Part shown: in pieces, positions 17,325 to 27,420 of the stretch
Layout of the letters: the number at the start of each line of letters is the position of its first letter
Numbering within the stretch: the first letter of the stretch is position 1
Assembly: GCF_012516435.1 (NCBI RefSeq)
Contig: NZ_CP051216.1
Coordinates: 248,001 to 312,000, forward strand
Origin: Pseudodesulfovibrio sp. zrk46
GTDB taxonomy: Bacteria; Desulfobacterota; Desulfovibrionia; Desulfovibrionales; Desulfovibrionaceae
Direction of reading: 5' to 3'
Length of the DNA: 64,000 bases
Notes under the pieces: generated by a model
The model's input: only the letters and a program-made list of their open reading frames with translations
What the model was told of the DNA's origin: nothing
Database searches by the model: none
Made by a program: the position numbers and the translations under genes

Positions 17325-17360
17325 TCCTCCTGAACTTTTTGTCGCTCGCTTCGCTTGAAG
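17325..17360 (+). repeat. Intergenic repeat B, copy 1
   Basis: CTTCCTCC, then GAACTTTTTG, then the small palindrome CGCTCGCTTCGCTTG. The same order recurs near 53551-53590 (plus) and 48110-48148 and 61556-61593 (minus). It lies 3' of the cysteine synthase fusion, in the gene's sense direction. Confidence 0.6.
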
Positions 17361-17441
17361 TGGTGCGCAAGAATGGCCGAGCCTCTTGATAAAGCCCGGC
17401 TATTCCTGCGTCTGCGACAATTTCATGAATTCTCATTTCAA

Positions 17442-17503
17442 TTGTTGACAATGCAACAATCCTTCCGTAGAACCCCTCTTCTCAATTGTTAACAAGTCAA
17501 CAA
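17442..17503 (+). promoter_or_regulatory. Twin palindromic operators for the MarR regulator
   Basis: Two 18-bp imperfect palindromes occur 44 bp apart: TTGTTGACAATGCAACAA (17442-17459) and TTGTTAACAAGTCAACAA (17486-17503). Each is TTGTT(G/A)-N6-CAACAA and both are preceded by CAA. The second ends 15 bases before the MarR start codon. This is the usual arrangement for MarR autorepression. Confidence 0.7.
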
Positions 17504-17518
17504 AAACGGTTTTCATAC

Positions 17519-17977
17519 ATGATCTTCAAAGAGACAAAAAAGAAAAGCCCAAGCTACCGGGCTGCCCGCATATTCAGGACCAACGCCTGTCTCCTGGACA
17601 AAAAGCTGGCTGCGCTTGGCCTGTGCCATGGCCAGCTTCCCTACCTGCTCGGCGTTGCCACGCAGGCCGGACAGACGCAGGACGAATTGGCGACATCCAT
17701 TCGCGTCCATCGCGCTGCCACAGCCCGAACCCTCAAGGGAATGGAAGATGCAGGGCTCATCACCCGCAAGGAAAACCCTGAGAATCGACGTCAAAAGCTG
17801 GTCTATCCCACGGACAAGGCAAACGCTCTGATTGACGACGTACTTGCCATTCTCGATGAGCAGAATGAACTGATGCTTAAAGGCTTCACCACAGAAGAGA
17901 AGATACAATTGCTCACACTTATGGACCGGGTTCTCGACAATCTGGACAACGCTATCAAGGAGGGGTGCAATGTTTAA
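17519..17977 (+). CDS. MarR-family transcriptional regulator
   Basis: 152 residues from the ATG at 17519-17521. Winged helix: LPYLLGVATQAGQTQDELATSI, recognition helix HRAATARTLKGMEDAGLI and wing RKENPENRRQKLVYPT. The C-terminal helices form the MarR dimer. The gene overlaps the MFS transporter gene by 8 bases, and two palindromic operators lie directly upstream. It very likely represses its own operon and responds to a substrate of the pump. Confidence 0.93.
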   Translation: MIFKETKKKSPSYRAARIFRTNACLLDKKLAALGLCHGQLPYLLGVATQAGQTQDELATSIRVHRAATARTLKGMEDAGLITRKENPENRRQKLVYPTDKANALIDDVLAILDEQNELMLKGFTTEEKIQLLTLMDRVLDNLDNAIKEGCNV

Positions 17978-19442
17978 AGCAGATGAACGCACCGCCGGAC
18001 TCTATACCATCACCGTAACCCAGTTCGCTCTGGTCTTCATGCTTTCCGCTGTGGCCGTGGCCGTGCCTGCCCTTGGCCGCGAGTTCGGCGCCAGCGCTTC
18101 TCAGCTCGGACTGGTGGAATCAGGCTATATCTCCGCCGTGGCCATGCTCCTCTTTCCAGTCACCAAGCTGGCCGACAAGATTGGTCGTGGCGCAACGTTC
18201 GCCATGGGCGTACTGCTCTTCACTATTGTCAGCTTCGTGCTGCCCATGTGCACCAGCATGGACCAGTTCATCATCCTCCGCGTCTTTCAGGGCTGCGGTG
18301 GTGCAATGCTCGTGTCCACCGGTCTCGCCATCCTTGCCGACCTCTACCCCGGTCCTGGCCGGGCCAAGGCCCTCGGCATCGCTTCGGCTGGTGTATACCT
18401 CGGCCTCTCTGCCGGGCCGTGGCTTGGCGGCATGATCGTCACCCACTGGGGTTGGAGATGGGTCTTTTGGGCCGGCGGTATTCCGTGCGCACTGGTGTTC
18501 CTCCTCTCCCTCAAGACGTTGCCCGTCCGACCTGTGATCACCAAAGGCATCCGCTTTGACCCGTTGGGCGCGATCCTCATCGCCCTTGGCATGATCTTTC
18601 TCTCGCAGGGTGGCTCCCAACTGCATAACCCAACCGGGCAGATAATGTTGGCTGGCGGTATCGTCGCCCTGATCGCATTTGTTTTGTGGGAAAACCGGGC
18701 CAAAAGTCCGCTGCTGGACATGAAACTATTCCGCAGCAACCCGTCCTTTTCCCTTGGCAGCGCGGTGCAGTTCATCAGCTACTCTGCCACCTTTGGTGTG
18801 ACCTTCCTGATCTCGCTCTACTTGCAGATATCTCAGGGGATGACCGCCAGTGAAGCTGGTATCGTACTCATGGCGCAGCCCCTGATGCAGGTGATTTTCT
18901 CACTGGTCAGCGGCAACTGGTGCGAACGCTGGGCACCGCACAAGGTGGCAACCATCGGCATGGGCCTCGCCACGCTGGGCCTCGGCGCAGCCATCTTCCT
19001 TGGCAACGAGGTATCCATACTCCACGTCGTCGTCCTGCTCGGCCTCTGCGGCGCAGGTAGCGCAATCTTCGCCACCGCCAACATGGCCGTGATCATGGGC
19101 GCAGTGGAGAAACAACATTACGGGGTAGCCTCTGCCGTGGTCGCCGCCATGCGCACCACCGGCATGACTGTCAGCCTCGTCTTCATCAGCGGCGTCTTTG
19201 CCATCATCATCGGTCCCCACGCCCTGCACGAAGGCAATGCTCCTGTATACGTGGAAGCCATGCATGTCGCTTTCATCGCCCTTACCATTTTCAGTGCTTC
19301 GGGCGTGATCATGTCAGCCCGTGCCCGAATGAAGAAACGCAATAGTGATACCCCTGCCCATGAAACACCGTACGAAAAGCCACTCGTAAAGGCTGCTGTC
19401 CCCATGAAGGGTGAGAGCTGTCCTGATCAGGCACAGCAATAA
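17970..19442 (+). CDS. MFS drug-efflux transporter, DHA2 (14-TM, EmrB/QacA-like)
   Basis: 490 residues, with many evenly spaced hydrophobic segments consistent with 14 transmembrane helices. Motif A-like DKIGRGATFAMGVLLF follows helix 2. The motif C-like region GVYLGLSAGPWLGGMIV and the following WRWVFWAGG mark an H+-antiporter of the DHA2 family. AAGGAGG precedes the ATG, which lies within the end of the marR gene, so the two are translationally coupled. No membrane-fusion protein gene is adjacent. Probable role: export of toxic compounds, derepressed through the MarR protein. Confidence 0.92.
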   Translation: MFKADERTAGLYTITVTQFALVFMLSAVAVAVPALGREFGASASQLGLVESGYISAVAMLLFPVTKLADKIGRGATFAMGVLLFTIVSFVLPMCTSMDQFIILRVFQGCGGAMLVSTGLAILADLYPGPGRAKALGIASAGVYLGLSAGPWLGGMIVTHWGWRWVFWAGGIPCALVFLLSLKTLPVRPVITKGIRFDPLGAILIALGMIFLSQGGSQLHNPTGQIMLAGGIVALIAFVLWENRAKSPLLDMKLFRSNPSFSLGSAVQFISYSATFGVTFLISLYLQISQGMTASEAGIVLMAQPLMQVIFSLVSGNWCERWAPHKVATIGMGLATLGLGAAIFLGNEVSILHVVVLLGLCGAGSAIFATANMAVIMGAVEKQHYGVASAVVAAMRTTGMTVSLVFISGVFAIIIGPHALHEGNAPVYVEAMHVAFIALTIFSASGVIMSARARMKKRNSDTPAHETPYEKPLVKAAVPMKGESCPDQAQQ

Positions 19443-19443
19443 A

Positions 19444-19476
19444 AAAAGGGCCGTCCAACTGGGCGGCCCTTTTTAC
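19444..19476 (+). terminator. Bidirectional intrinsic terminator between the MFS gene and pgm
   Basis: An AAAGGGCCG(T)CC stem pairs with GG(G)CGGCCCTTT around an AACT loop, flanked by A and T runs. It serves both convergent genes. Confidence 0.85.
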
Positions 19477-19493
19477 GTTGCAATGAACTTTTC

Positions 19494-21131
19494 CTAGAAC
19501 AGAGAACTGACGATCTCCTGCGCTTCTTCCTGAATCTGCTTCAGGTGCTCCTCACCCTTAAAGGACTCCGCATAAATCTTGTAGATATCCTCGGTGCCGG
19601 ACGGACGCGCCGCGAACCAACCATTCTCTGTCGTCACCTTGAGGCCGCCAATGGCTGCACCGTTACCCGGTGCATGGGTCAGTTTGGCCGTGATTTCCTC
19701 GCCCGCGAGGGTATCGGCAGTGACCTTCTCCGAAGTCAGGGACTTGAACGCCGCCTTCTGCTCGCGGTTGGCCGGAGCCTGAATGCGCTCGTACACGGGG
19801 GAGCCGTGTTTATCTTCAAGCGCACGGTAAAGCTCACCCGGATCGAGGCTGGTACGGGCAGTGATCTCGGCAGCAAGCAGATTCATGATAATGCCGTCCT
19901 TGTCCGTGGTCCACACAGAACCATCAAAGCGAACAAAGCTGGCTCCGGCAGACTCTTCGCCTCCAAAGGCGCAGGAACCATCGAGCAGTCCATCCACGAA
20001 CCACTTGAAACCGACAGGCACCTCGCTCATGCGACGGCCCAAGTCATTGGCTACACGGTCGATCATGGAGCTGGAAACCAGCGTCTTGCCGATGGCGGCC
20101 TCCGGGCTCCAGCCCGGACGATGAGAGAAAAGATATTCGATGGCAACGGAAAGGTAATGGTTCGGATTGAGCAGACCGGAGCTGCGCGTCACGATACCGT
20201 GGCGGTCGTAATCCGGATCGTTGCCAAAGGCGATATCATAACTGTCCTTGTGCTCAATGAGCGAGGCCATGGCCCACGGCGAGGAACAATCCATACGGAT
20301 CTTGCCGTCACGGTCCACGGTCATGAAGGAAAAAGAGGGATCAATGGCGCGGTTGGTGATGGTCATGTCCAGACCGTACATCTCGGCCATGGGCTCCCAG
20401 AAAGCGATGCCCGAGCCGCCCATGGGGTCCACACCGATCTTGAGATCGGAAGACGCGAGCAGCTCCATATCCACTACGTTCCGTAAGTCGGAAATATATG
20501 GCGTGATGTAGTCGTAGTGAATGGTTGTATCCAGCTTGAGAGCACGCTCAAAGGGGATACGCTTTACATCCGCGAGGTCACCTTCGAGAATCTCGTTGGC
20601 CCGCTTCTGGATGGTGCCGGTCACATCGGTTCCGGCCGGGCCGCCCTCGGGCGGGTTGTACTTGTAACCGCCGTCGCGAGGCGGGTTGTGGGACGGGGTG
20701 ATCACCACGCCGTCAGCGAGACTGGAAGCATGGTCGCGATTCCAGGTGAGGATGGCGTGGGAGATGACAGGGGTGGGCGTGTAGCCGAGGCCTTCCTGAA
20801 TACGAACGGTCACACCGTTAGCCGCGAAGACTTCCAGCGCGGAAGCCAGCGCAGGCTCACTCAGGGCGTGGGTATCCATTCCGAGATGAAGTGGCCCGAC
20901 AATGCCTGCCGAAGCGCGGTACTCACAGACAGCTTGAGACACGGCAAGGATATGATCTTCATTGAAGCTACCGTCCAGCGAGCAACCGCGGTGTCCGGAC
21001 GTGCCAAAGGAAATGCGGCAGCCGGGATCGGTCGGATCGGGTTTGGTCCGGTAGTATGCGGAAACAAGACGGGGGATATTGGTCAGGATTTCCTGAGGCG
21101 CGGGTTTTCCGGCCAGTTCGTGCAAAGCCAC
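19494..21131 (-). CDS. pgm: Phosphoglucomutase, alpha-D-glucose-specific
   Basis: 545 residues, the normal length for bacterial Pgm. It interconverts glucose 1- and 6-phosphate. [21 protein letters not shown] lies near the N-terminus, the catalytic phosphoserine loop is [21 protein letters not shown] (about residue 146), the Mg2+ loop is [12 protein letters not shown], and the sugar-binding loop is [11 protein letters not shown]. The start is GTG (21129-21131) with GGAG 11 bases upstream; no better ATG is seen. It links central metabolism to glycogen and cell-surface sugars. Confidence 0.95.
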   Translation of the reverse strand: MALHELAGKPAPQEILTNIPRLVSAYYRTKPDPTDPGCRISFGTSGHRGCSLDGSFNEDHILAVSQAVCEYRASAGIVGPLHLGMDTHALSEPALASALEVFAANGVTVRIQEGLGYTPTPVISHAILTWNRDHASSLADGVVITPSHNPPRDGGYKYNPPEGGPAGTDVTGTIQKRANEILEGDLADVKRIPFERALKLDTTIHYDYITPYISDLRNVVDMELLASSDLKIGVDPMGGSGIAFWEPMAEMYGLDMTITNRAIDPSFSFMTVDRDGKIRMDCSSPWAMASLIEHKDSYDIAFGNDPDYDRHGIVTRSSGLLNPNHYLSVAIEYLFSHRPGWSPEAAIGKTLVSSSMIDRVANDLGRRMSEVPVGFKWFVDGLLDGSCAFGGEESAGASFVRFDGSVWTTDKDGIIMNLLAAEITARTSLDPGELYRALEDKHGSPVYERIQAPANREQKAAFKSLTSEKVTADTLAGEEITAKLTHAPGNGAAIGGLKVTTENGWFAARPSGTEDIYKIYAESFKGEEHLKQIQEEAQEIVSSLF

Positions 21132-21146
21132 TGAGGTTCTCCGAGG

Positions 21147-21647
21147 TTAGATTTCCATGTTTTCCATCACGGCCTTCTGCATATCCAGATCGGCAATACG
21201 TTCGTTTGCCTCCCTGAGCCGCTTGACCAGAATTTCGTAAAACATCTTGTAGAAAAACGCCTGCACCGCCAGCTTGGCGCGACCTTCCAATTCATCAAAA
21301 AAACTTATGTCCAACGCGAGACAACGAGCGGGCCGTCTGGCCAGCACAGACGCCGACCGAGGCGAGGAATCCACGATGCCCATTTCACCAAACACCGCGT
21401 TCGGCTTGTCCAGTACGCCGACCTCGATACCATCCACCTGAACAGAAAGTTTGCCTTTCATCAGAAAAAACATGCACTGATCCAACTCTCCCTGATTGAT
21501 GATCGCCTCCCGCTTGTCATAGTCGCGGATGGTCACCGTCTTCATAACCTCATTGAGCAACGGCCCAGTCAGGGGGTTGAAAGCGGGGATCTTTTTGATG
21601 GCGTCCACCAGAGCCGTATCATTGGGGTCGAACTGAACTATATCCAT
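21147..21647 (-). CDS. Lone cyclic-nucleotide-binding domain protein (paralog 1)
   Basis: 166 residues: a cNMP-binding beta-roll (about 20-130) with RDYDKREAIINQGELDQCMFFLMKGKLSVQ, then the phosphate-binding-cassette-like VFGEMGIVDSSPRSASVLAR. It has no DNA-binding helix-turn-helix. The C-terminus is a helix, FYKMFYEILVKRLREANER, ending in a short coiled coil. It starts 5 bases after the stop of paralog 2, so the two form an operon. A third paralog lies at 24453-24944. Likely a signalling adaptor; ligand not shown. Confidence 0.85.
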   Translation of the reverse strand: MDIVQFDPNDTALVDAIKKIPAFNPLTGPLLNEVMKTVTIRDYDKREAIINQGELDQCMFFLMKGKLSVQVDGIEVGVLDKPNAVFGEMGIVDSSPRSASVLARRPARCLALDISFFDELEGRAKLAVQAFFYKMFYEILVKRLREANERIADLDMQKAVMENMEI

Positions 21648-21652
21648 GGCGA

Positions 21653-22159
21653 TTATATACTCGGCATCTGAACCGACAAATCTTTAAGTTCATCTTCCAG
21701 CTTCAGTATTCGAGCGTTGGCGTCACGAACACGGGCCGCAAGGATTTCAGAAAATATCCGATAAAACAACCCCTTGGACGCGAGATCGTCGACTGTTTTC
21801 ATCTGGTCGAGGAATGATCCGTCCATGGCAAGACAAATAACCTGCTCGCGGGCTGTTATTGTGGCAGACCTCGGCTCGGCATCGACCATGCCCATTTCGC
21901 CGAAGACATCACCCACTTTGGATATCACTCCCACGCCAAGACCTTCTACTTGAACGGTGCAACTGCCCTGAGCGAGGAAGAACACCATCTGATCCATCTC
22001 CCCCTCGGCAATAATCACCTCTCCTTCATCATAGCGGCGAATACGCCCCATTTTGACCACCTCGGCCAACTGTTCCGGCTCCATGGCGTCGAAAATGGGC
22101 ATCTTTCGCAGCTGCGCCAGAATGCTCTTGTTTTCCGGGCTGAATTTGAACTCTTTCAT
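21653..22159 (-). CDS. Lone cyclic-nucleotide-binding domain protein (paralog 2)
   Basis: 168 residues with the same plan as its neighbour: ILAQLRKMPIFDAMEPEQL at the start, RRYDEGEVIIAEGEMDQMVFF, GDVFGEMGMVDAEPRSATITA, and the C-terminal FYRIFSEILAARVRDANARI. No helix-turn-helix. It is first in a two-gene minus-strand operon that diverges from the chemoreceptor at 22448, with 288 bases between them, so both may share a control region. Confidence 0.85.
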   Translation of the reverse strand: MKEFKFSPENKSILAQLRKMPIFDAMEPEQLAEVVKMGRIRRYDEGEVIIAEGEMDQMVFFLAQGSCTVQVEGLGVGVISKVGDVFGEMGMVDAEPRSATITAREQVICLAMDGSFLDQMKTVDDLASKGLFYRIFSEILAARVRDANARILKLEDELKDLSVQMPSI

Positions 22160-22447
22160 GCAATGATCCTGTATCTGATGAAGGTGTCTGAAATACGTAT
22201 CAAAAGGAATAAAAAAAAGCCACGACTACCGTGTGAACCTGCTCCCCTCTCCTAGAATGCCTGCGACGCCTGAAGTATTTTTCATATATGGATTATAATG
22301 CTATTCCACATAATTTTTTACGTGATATCTTAGACTGTCACGCGTATTTAAAACACACGCTTAAAAAGTGTTTTAGCTAATTTTATCAGTTTGTTACCAT
22401 TCAACTCACAACAAGCATCCTGTCGCAATAATTGAGGGAGATACCAT

Positions 22448-24385
22448 ATGATCAACTGGCTTCTGAGTAAAATCTCACGAGCGATCCTTATTCCGACCAT
22501 CGCGCTGATCGTCATCGGCGTGACGTCGTTGGTCTTTTACGTAAAGGATTCATCGTACAACATGGTGCTGCACAACGAAACGCAGGCAGCGGAAACCGTG
22601 TCCAAGAATATTACGGAAACCCTCGACCTGTTCATTGAGAGCAACAAAGGGTCTGCCAAGATGCTGGCAGAAAGCGACCATATTCAAAAAATGTTGTCCG
22701 GGGCTGAAGCAGTTCCGCACCAGGAGATGCTCTCCTATGTGAAAAGCAACAAAAACCTCTGGGCAACCCTGGTTTTCGATGCCTCAGGCAAATGCGTGGC
22801 TGGCGCTTCATTTGACGGCGGCAACCTCGCAGGCCTCGACCTCTCATCCCGCCCCTATGTTCAGGCGGCACTTTCCGGCAAAAATGAATTTGTCTCCCAA
22901 ACGATCTTCAAGGCCAAAACCGACGGCTCTCTCCTTTTCGGCGTCAGCGCACCTGTCCGTGACGAGAACGGCAAGGTCATCGGCGGTGTAGGCATTTTCG
23001 CCAACTGGCTCAACTTCTGCAAGAAATTCATCGACCCCGTGGTCATCGGCAATGATGGATACGGCTTTATCCTCGATTCCAACGGTCACTTCATCTACCA
23101 TCCCAAAAACAAATCCGTTATCTTGCAGGACTATAGCCAGCATGAGTTCGTTCGTACCGCCATGCGCGAAAAGGATGGGAAAATCACCTACGAATGGGAC
23201 GGTGAATCCAAGCTGATGGTCTTCCACACCGACAAGTCAACCGGCTGGATCGTCTGCATGTCCGCCTATGAGGTGGACCTCGCTTCCAAAGCCGTGGAAC
23301 AGGGCTACGTGCTCATGGGCATCGGCGGCGGCATCATTATCCTTCTCATCCTGCTCATCTTCATGTTCATGAAGCGCCTTGTGGTTACCCCTGTGGGCAA
23401 GGCCATGACCCTGGCTGCAGACATGGCCGACGGCGATCTGGTCCGCGACATTTCCAGCGACTCTCCCAACGAGCTCGGCAACCTGATGCGTTCCATGGGC
23501 TCCATGGTCGTGTCCCTGCGCCGTGTGGTTCACGACGTCAAATCAGCCGCCGAGCAGGTGGCCGCAGGCAGTGAGGAAATCGCCGCCTCTGCCGAGCAGA
23601 TGAGTGAAGGTTCCGTCGAGCAGGCCGCCAGCGTGGAGGAGATTTCCTCCTCCGTGGAAACCATGGCCAACAACATCAAGATAAACATGGAAACCGCTCA
23701 GGAGACCAAGGATATCGCGGTCAAGACCGCCAAGGACGCAGGTGAAGGCGGCGACGCGGTCAAGCAGACCGTCACCGCCATGCGCGACATCGCGGACCGT
23801 ACCTCTATCATCGAAGAAATTGCCCGTCAGACCAACCTGCTCGCACTCAACGCCGCTATTGAGGCAGCTCGTGCCGGTGAGCACGGCAAGGGGTTCGCAG
23901 TGGTCGCCGCTGAAGTTCGCAAGCTGGCTGAGCGCTCCGGCGTGGCCGCAGCCGAGATCAGCGATCTGACCGGCAACAGCCTGGCCGTGGCCGAAAAGGC
24001 CGGCACCATGCTGGAACAGATCGTCAAGGACATCCGCCACAATGAGACCCTGGTTCAGGAAGTGGCAGCAGCCAGCCAGGAACAGCACGCTTCCGCCCAG
24101 CAGATCACGGTAGCCATCCAGCACCTCGACGTGGTCGTCCAGAAGAACGCGTCCTTCTCCGAAGAGCTCTCCGCCACCTCGCAGGAGCTCTCCAGCCAGG
24201 CTGTGCAGTTGCAAGAAACCATGGAGTTCTTCACCGTGGACGACAGCGGCTACGGAAATGGCCACGGACACGGCAAGGGGAATGGCTCCCATGTGGTAAA
24301 AGGCAACCCGGTGCGCGTTGTCGCCACACCGACACCACGCAAGGCCCTGTCTCATAACATCGATGACCAGTTCGAACGTTTCTAA
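22448..24385 (+). CDS. Methyl-accepting chemotaxis protein with Cache sensor domain
   Basis: 645 residues. TM1 about 10-31; periplasmic double-Cache-type sensor about 35-290 ([42 protein letters not shown]); TM2 about 291-312; HAMP about 313-365 ([19 protein letters not shown]); then the MCP signalling coiled coil. The highly conserved hairpin tip is [18 protein letters not shown], then [16 protein letters not shown] near residue 460. Glu/Gln pairs (EEIAASAEQ) are candidate methylation sites. The protein ends with a Gly/His-rich linker and DDQFERF. Ribosome site GAGGGAG before the ATG. Ligand unknown. Confidence 0.95.
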   Translation: MINWLLSKISRAILIPTIALIVIGVTSLVFYVKDSSYNMVLHNETQAAETVSKNITETLDLFIESNKGSAKMLAESDHIQKMLSGAEAVPHQEMLSYVKSNKNLWATLVFDASGKCVAGASFDGGNLAGLDLSSRPYVQAALSGKNEFVSQTIFKAKTDGSLLFGVSAPVRDENGKVIGGVGIFANWLNFCKKFIDPVVIGNDGYGFILDSNGHFIYHPKNKSVILQDYSQHEFVRTAMREKDGKITYEWDGESKLMVFHTDKSTGWIVCMSAYEVDLASKAVEQGYVLMGIGGGIIILLILLIFMFMKRLVVTPVGKAMTLAADMADGDLVRDISSDSPNELGNLMRSMGSMVVSLRRVVHDVKSAAEQVAAGSEEIAASAEQMSEGSVEQAASVEEISSSVETMANNIKINMETAQETKDIAVKTAKDAGEGGDAVKQTVTAMRDIADRTSIIEEIARQTNLLALNAAIEAARAGEHGKGFAVVAAEVRKLAERSGVAAAEISDLTGNSLAVAEKAGTMLEQIVKDIRHNETLVQEVAAASQEQHASAQQITVAIQHLDVVVQKNASFSEELSATSQELSSQAVQLQETMEFFTVDDSGYGNGHGHGKGNGSHVVKGNPVRVVATPTPRKALSHNIDDQFERF

Positions 24386-24401
24386 ACCAACACCAACAAC
24401 A

Positions 24402-24438
24402 AAAGCGGCGCACCCATCAGGATGCGCCGCTTTTTCTT
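24402..24438 (+). terminator. Bidirectional intrinsic terminator after the chemoreceptor
   Basis: An 11-bp stem, AAAGCGGCGCA with TGCGCCGCTTT, is followed by a T-rich run. The minus strand has A-rich flanks, serving the convergent cNMP gene. Confidence 0.85.
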
Positions 24439-24452
24439 TTTCTCTCCGGGAA

Positions 24453-24944
24453 CTAGCCTTTCAGCTTGTCCAATTCCTCGTTCAACTCGGAAATATGATC
24501 ATTGGCATCGCGCAGGCGAACGGCCAGCACTTCGGCAAAGACCCGGTACATGACCGCCTGGGTGAAAATTTTGCTGACATCGCCCATTCCGCCAATAGCC
24601 GTGTCATCGAGCGCGACTACCAGCGCAGTGCTCCGGGTGGTGATGGTAGCTGATCGAGGACTGCCGTCGATGATACCCATCTCACCAAAGACATCCCCGA
24701 GCCGTTTGAGCGAGCCCACCACTGTTCCATGTACTGAAATCTCCAGATCTCCGAAAATCAGAAAGAAGACCTGATTGTCGAATTCACCTTCGGAAATAAT
24801 CACTTCATTCTTGTCATAACGGCGAATGGACGCGGCTTTCATGGCCTCGCGAATATGGCTGTCAGGCAGAGCATCAAAGGCGGGTACGTTGCGCAACCGC
24901 TCCATGATATCATCATTGGCCGGATCAAAGGGAACTTCCTTCAT
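24453..24944 (-). CDS. Lone cyclic-nucleotide-binding domain protein (paralog 3)
   Basis: 163 residues, same architecture as the pair at 21147-22159: RRYDKNEVIISEGEFDNQVFF, GDVFGEMGIIDGSPRSATIT, then the C-terminal MYRVFAEVLAVRLRDANDHI and a short coiled coil. No DNA-binding domain. AGGAG lies 3 bases before the ATG. It converges on the chemoreceptor from the other side, so the receptor gene is bracketed by three related proteins. Confidence 0.85.
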   Translation of the reverse strand: MKEVPFDPANDDIMERLRNVPAFDALPDSHIREAMKAASIRRYDKNEVIISEGEFDNQVFFLIFGDLEISVHGTVVGSLKRLGDVFGEMGIIDGSPRSATITTRSTALVVALDDTAIGGMGDVSKIFTQAVMYRVFAEVLAVRLRDANDHISELNEELDKLKG

Positions 24945-25013
24945 GGCTCCTCCAGTAGCTGGAATAATCGTAATTATCCCATACTTGCCACAAAAGACGG
25001 CATGAATCGATGA

Positions 25014-26252
25014 TTATTTCACTTGTTTGGACAAGGCGCGCACCCGCTCCAGCACCGGGGGATGGCCATAGTCCAGCCAAACGGTCAACGGGTGAGGTGT
25101 CAGATTGGAGAGATTGCTGGCCGACAGCTTCTTCAGTGCGGAGATCATGGCCCCGGGATCGCCGGTCGTCTCGGCAGCATATGCGTCCGCCTCAAACTCA
25201 TGCTTGCGCGACACACGATTTGCCAGCACAGAAAGTACCAGCGACACCGGGGTATACAACAGCACGAAAAACACCAGCCCGGCATAGTTGGACATATTCT
25301 CCATGCCGAATGCCGCGAACAGCCCGGGAGAATGCATGAAAATGGACATGAGGTAGAAGACGACCCCGGTCTTGAGAATGCCCACTGCCAGTCGCTTGCG
25401 AATGTGCCCGCGCTTGGCGTGGCCCACCTCGTGAGCCAGCACGGCCACGATCTCACTGGTATCCTGATCGTCGATGAGAGTATCAAACAGGGCTATGCGT
25501 CGACGTTTGCCAAATCCTGTAAAGAAAGCATTGCCCTTGGTGGATCGCTTGGAACCATCCATGACGAAAATCCCGCTCAATTCGAACTGTGTCTTGCGAG
25601 CATATTCCACCAGCGCGGTTCGCAGTTCCCCTTCCTCGAGCGGCGTGAACTTGTTGAACAACGGCAGGATCCAGGTGGGAGCCACGTATGTCAGGCCAAG
25701 GGTGAAGGCGGTCGCCAATCCCCAGCACCACAGCCATGCGGACTGGCCGGTCTTGTCAAAAAAATAGAGGATACCCGCCAGCAGGCCGCCACCCAGCAGC
25801 GTATTCAAAACCAGCCCCTTGATGCGGTCCGTCACGAATGTCTTCACCGTAGTGGTATTGAAACCGAAGCGATTCTCCAGAACGAAGGTCTGGTATATCT
25901 CAAACGGCAGGCTTACGGCGTAGCTCGCCAGACTGAGCAGACCGATATAGGCCAGCCCTGTGGGTATCTGCCCCCACTCCATTGTTCGAAGCCAGACATC
26001 AAGCCAGTTGAACACGCCGCCCAGAATCAGGGCGAATGTCAATACGGTTCCGGCCGTATCCGCCAGCGTGGAAAAGCGCATGGAGGCACGGGCGTACCGT
26101 TGGGATTTGGCATAGGTTTCAGCGTCATAGACGTCGATGAACTCAGCAGGAACTTCCGGGGACAGATGACGGCTGCCAAGGATATTGGACAACACGCCAA
26201 GCAGCCACGACAAAGCGAGGGATGCGAGGATGACAACGAGAAAAGCGTTCAA
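25014..26252 (-). CDS. M48 (Ste24-type) membrane zinc metalloprotease
   Basis: About 412 residues if the TTG at 26250-26252 is the start. I chose it because GGAG lies 5 bases upstream and the protein then opens with a membrane helix (NAFLVVILASLALSWLLG); longer in-frame starts exist up to 26351. It has several TM segments, a CAAX-protease N-terminal domain (FEIYQTFVLENRFGFNTTT), the zinc motif in VAVLAHEVGHAKRGH (HExxH) and the downstream glutamate ligand in HEFEADAYAAE. Family members degrade misfolded membrane proteins or process prenylated CAAX proteins; bacteria use them in membrane quality control. It appears monocistronic. Confidence 0.9.
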   Translation of the reverse strand: MNAFLVVILASLALSWLLGVLSNILGSRHLSPEVPAEFIDVYDAETYAKSQRYARASMRFSTLADTAGTVLTFALILGGVFNWLDVWLRTMEWGQIPTGLAYIGLLSLASYAVSLPFEIYQTFVLENRFGFNTTTVKTFVTDRIKGLVLNTLLGGGLLAGILYFFDKTGQSAWLWCWGLATAFTLGLTYVAPTWILPLFNKFTPLEEGELRTALVEYARKTQFELSGIFVMDGSKRSTKGNAFFTGFGKRRRIALFDTLIDDQDTSEIVAVLAHEVGHAKRGHIRKRLAVGILKTGVVFYLMSIFMHSPGLFAAFGMENMSNYAGLVFFVLLYTPVSLVLSVLANRVSRKHEFEADAYAAETTGDPGAMISALKKLSASNLSNLTPHPLTVWLDYGHPPVLERVRALSKQVK

Positions 26253-26535
26253 GAGGGCTCCAGGGTGTATGTTGGCTGCGGACAACAGGCACGGGCCATT
26301 ACTGGTAATATACCGGCTCGGTAGGCTATCCGTACACACCTCCCGCGTCAACCGGGGAGATCATATTCCTTGTCTGCAACTCGTCATATCTGCCCACCCC
26401 TGATTTCTGAGCTCCCTAAAGAATCCTAGCCATTTGGGAAGACACACTTAATTTCTCATGCTCTTGCTAAATAATCTGCCGTATATTAACGTGCGCTGTA
26501 ACAGGAACGATACAACAATCGGGAACCGCTTAACG

Positions 26536-27411
26536 ATGTCCAAAATAACCGCCAAGGAAATCCGCGAAGATATCGCCCGCTCTCGCGCTTACGCCAAAAA
26601 GAGCGATTATCTGCGGACTCTCGCCAGCCTTGCCAACGCCATGAAAGGGCTCCTCACGAGCCAGATTTTCGGTGCGGAAAAATTCGAGATTCATGCCCAT
26701 CTTGATGAGGCCCTGCGCGACCTCAACAAGATGAAGATGATCCGGAAGCTTTTCCCTGCCGGGCTGAAGTATCAGAAAGGCAAGGAAAAGGCCTTTTACC
26801 AGACCCTGATGCGGCTTCACAAGAAGCTGGAATCCGCAATGGAGAAGGCCCGGGTTACAAAACTCCGCAAGCGTCTGGCCGTGCTCGACGACAACATGAT
26901 CAAGGCCGCCAGTCTGGTCAAAGCCGATCAGCAGTTGGAAGCCCGCAAGCTGTTCCGCAAGATTTCAGAATATTTCCAGGATATCGAAGGCATTGATTCC
27001 GACATCGGCAATCGACTCACCACCTTCGGCATGTTTGCCGAGGCCGTCGAATATCTCACCAAGGCCATTGAGGTGCAGCAGAACGATGTCCGCGCCCACA
27101 ACGCCCTCATCCAGTGCTACGAGGGAATGAACGAGGTGGACAAAGCCATGGCCGCCGTCAAGGATGCAATGCGTTACGTCGGTGCCAGCGAGAACCTTTA
27201 CCTGCGCATGGCCAAGCTTCACCTCACCAAGCGCGAATGGAGTGAGGTATACAACAATGCCAAGGCCGCGTTGGACAAGAACCCGCTCAACGCCGAGGCC
27301 TCCAAGCTCATGAAGCAGGCCGAGCCGCGCATTTTTGCCAAGACCGGAACAGCCAAAACAGCAAAGAAAGCCGATGGCGGTGCGAAGAAGGCCCACGATT
27401 TGAGTTTTTAA
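26536..27411 (+). CDS. TPR-repeat protein of unknown role
   Basis: 291 residues from the ATG 26536-26538; the upstream in-frame extension looks non-coding. The N-terminal 170 residues are helical and highly charged (ITAKEIREDIARSRAYAKKS, LRDLNKMKMIRKLF). Residues ~180-280 contain about three TPR units: FGMFAEAVEYLTKAIEVQQ, VRAHNALIQCYEGMNEVDKA, and the next unit ending AKAALDKNPLNAEA. The tail is Lys/Ala-rich. No signal peptide or TM, so likely a cytoplasmic scaffold. It is the last core-like gene before the accessory island; repeat A starts 9 bases after the stop. Confidence 0.8.
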   Translation: MSKITAKEIREDIARSRAYAKKSDYLRTLASLANAMKGLLTSQIFGAEKFEIHAHLDEALRDLNKMKMIRKLFPAGLKYQKGKEKAFYQTLMRLHKKLESAMEKARVTKLRKRLAVLDDNMIKAASLVKADQQLEARKLFRKISEYFQDIEGIDSDIGNRLTTFGMFAEAVEYLTKAIEVQQNDVRAHNALIQCYEGMNEVDKAMAAVKDAMRYVGASENLYLRMAKLHLTKREWSEVYNNAKAALDKNPLNAEASKLMKQAEPRIFAKTGTAKTAKKADGGAKKAHDLSF

Positions 27412-27420
27412 GAGAGAGTA

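Noticed and set aside
25023-26324. 433-codon open frame antisense to the M48 protease
   Set aside because: Shadow frame; composition atypical for a protein.
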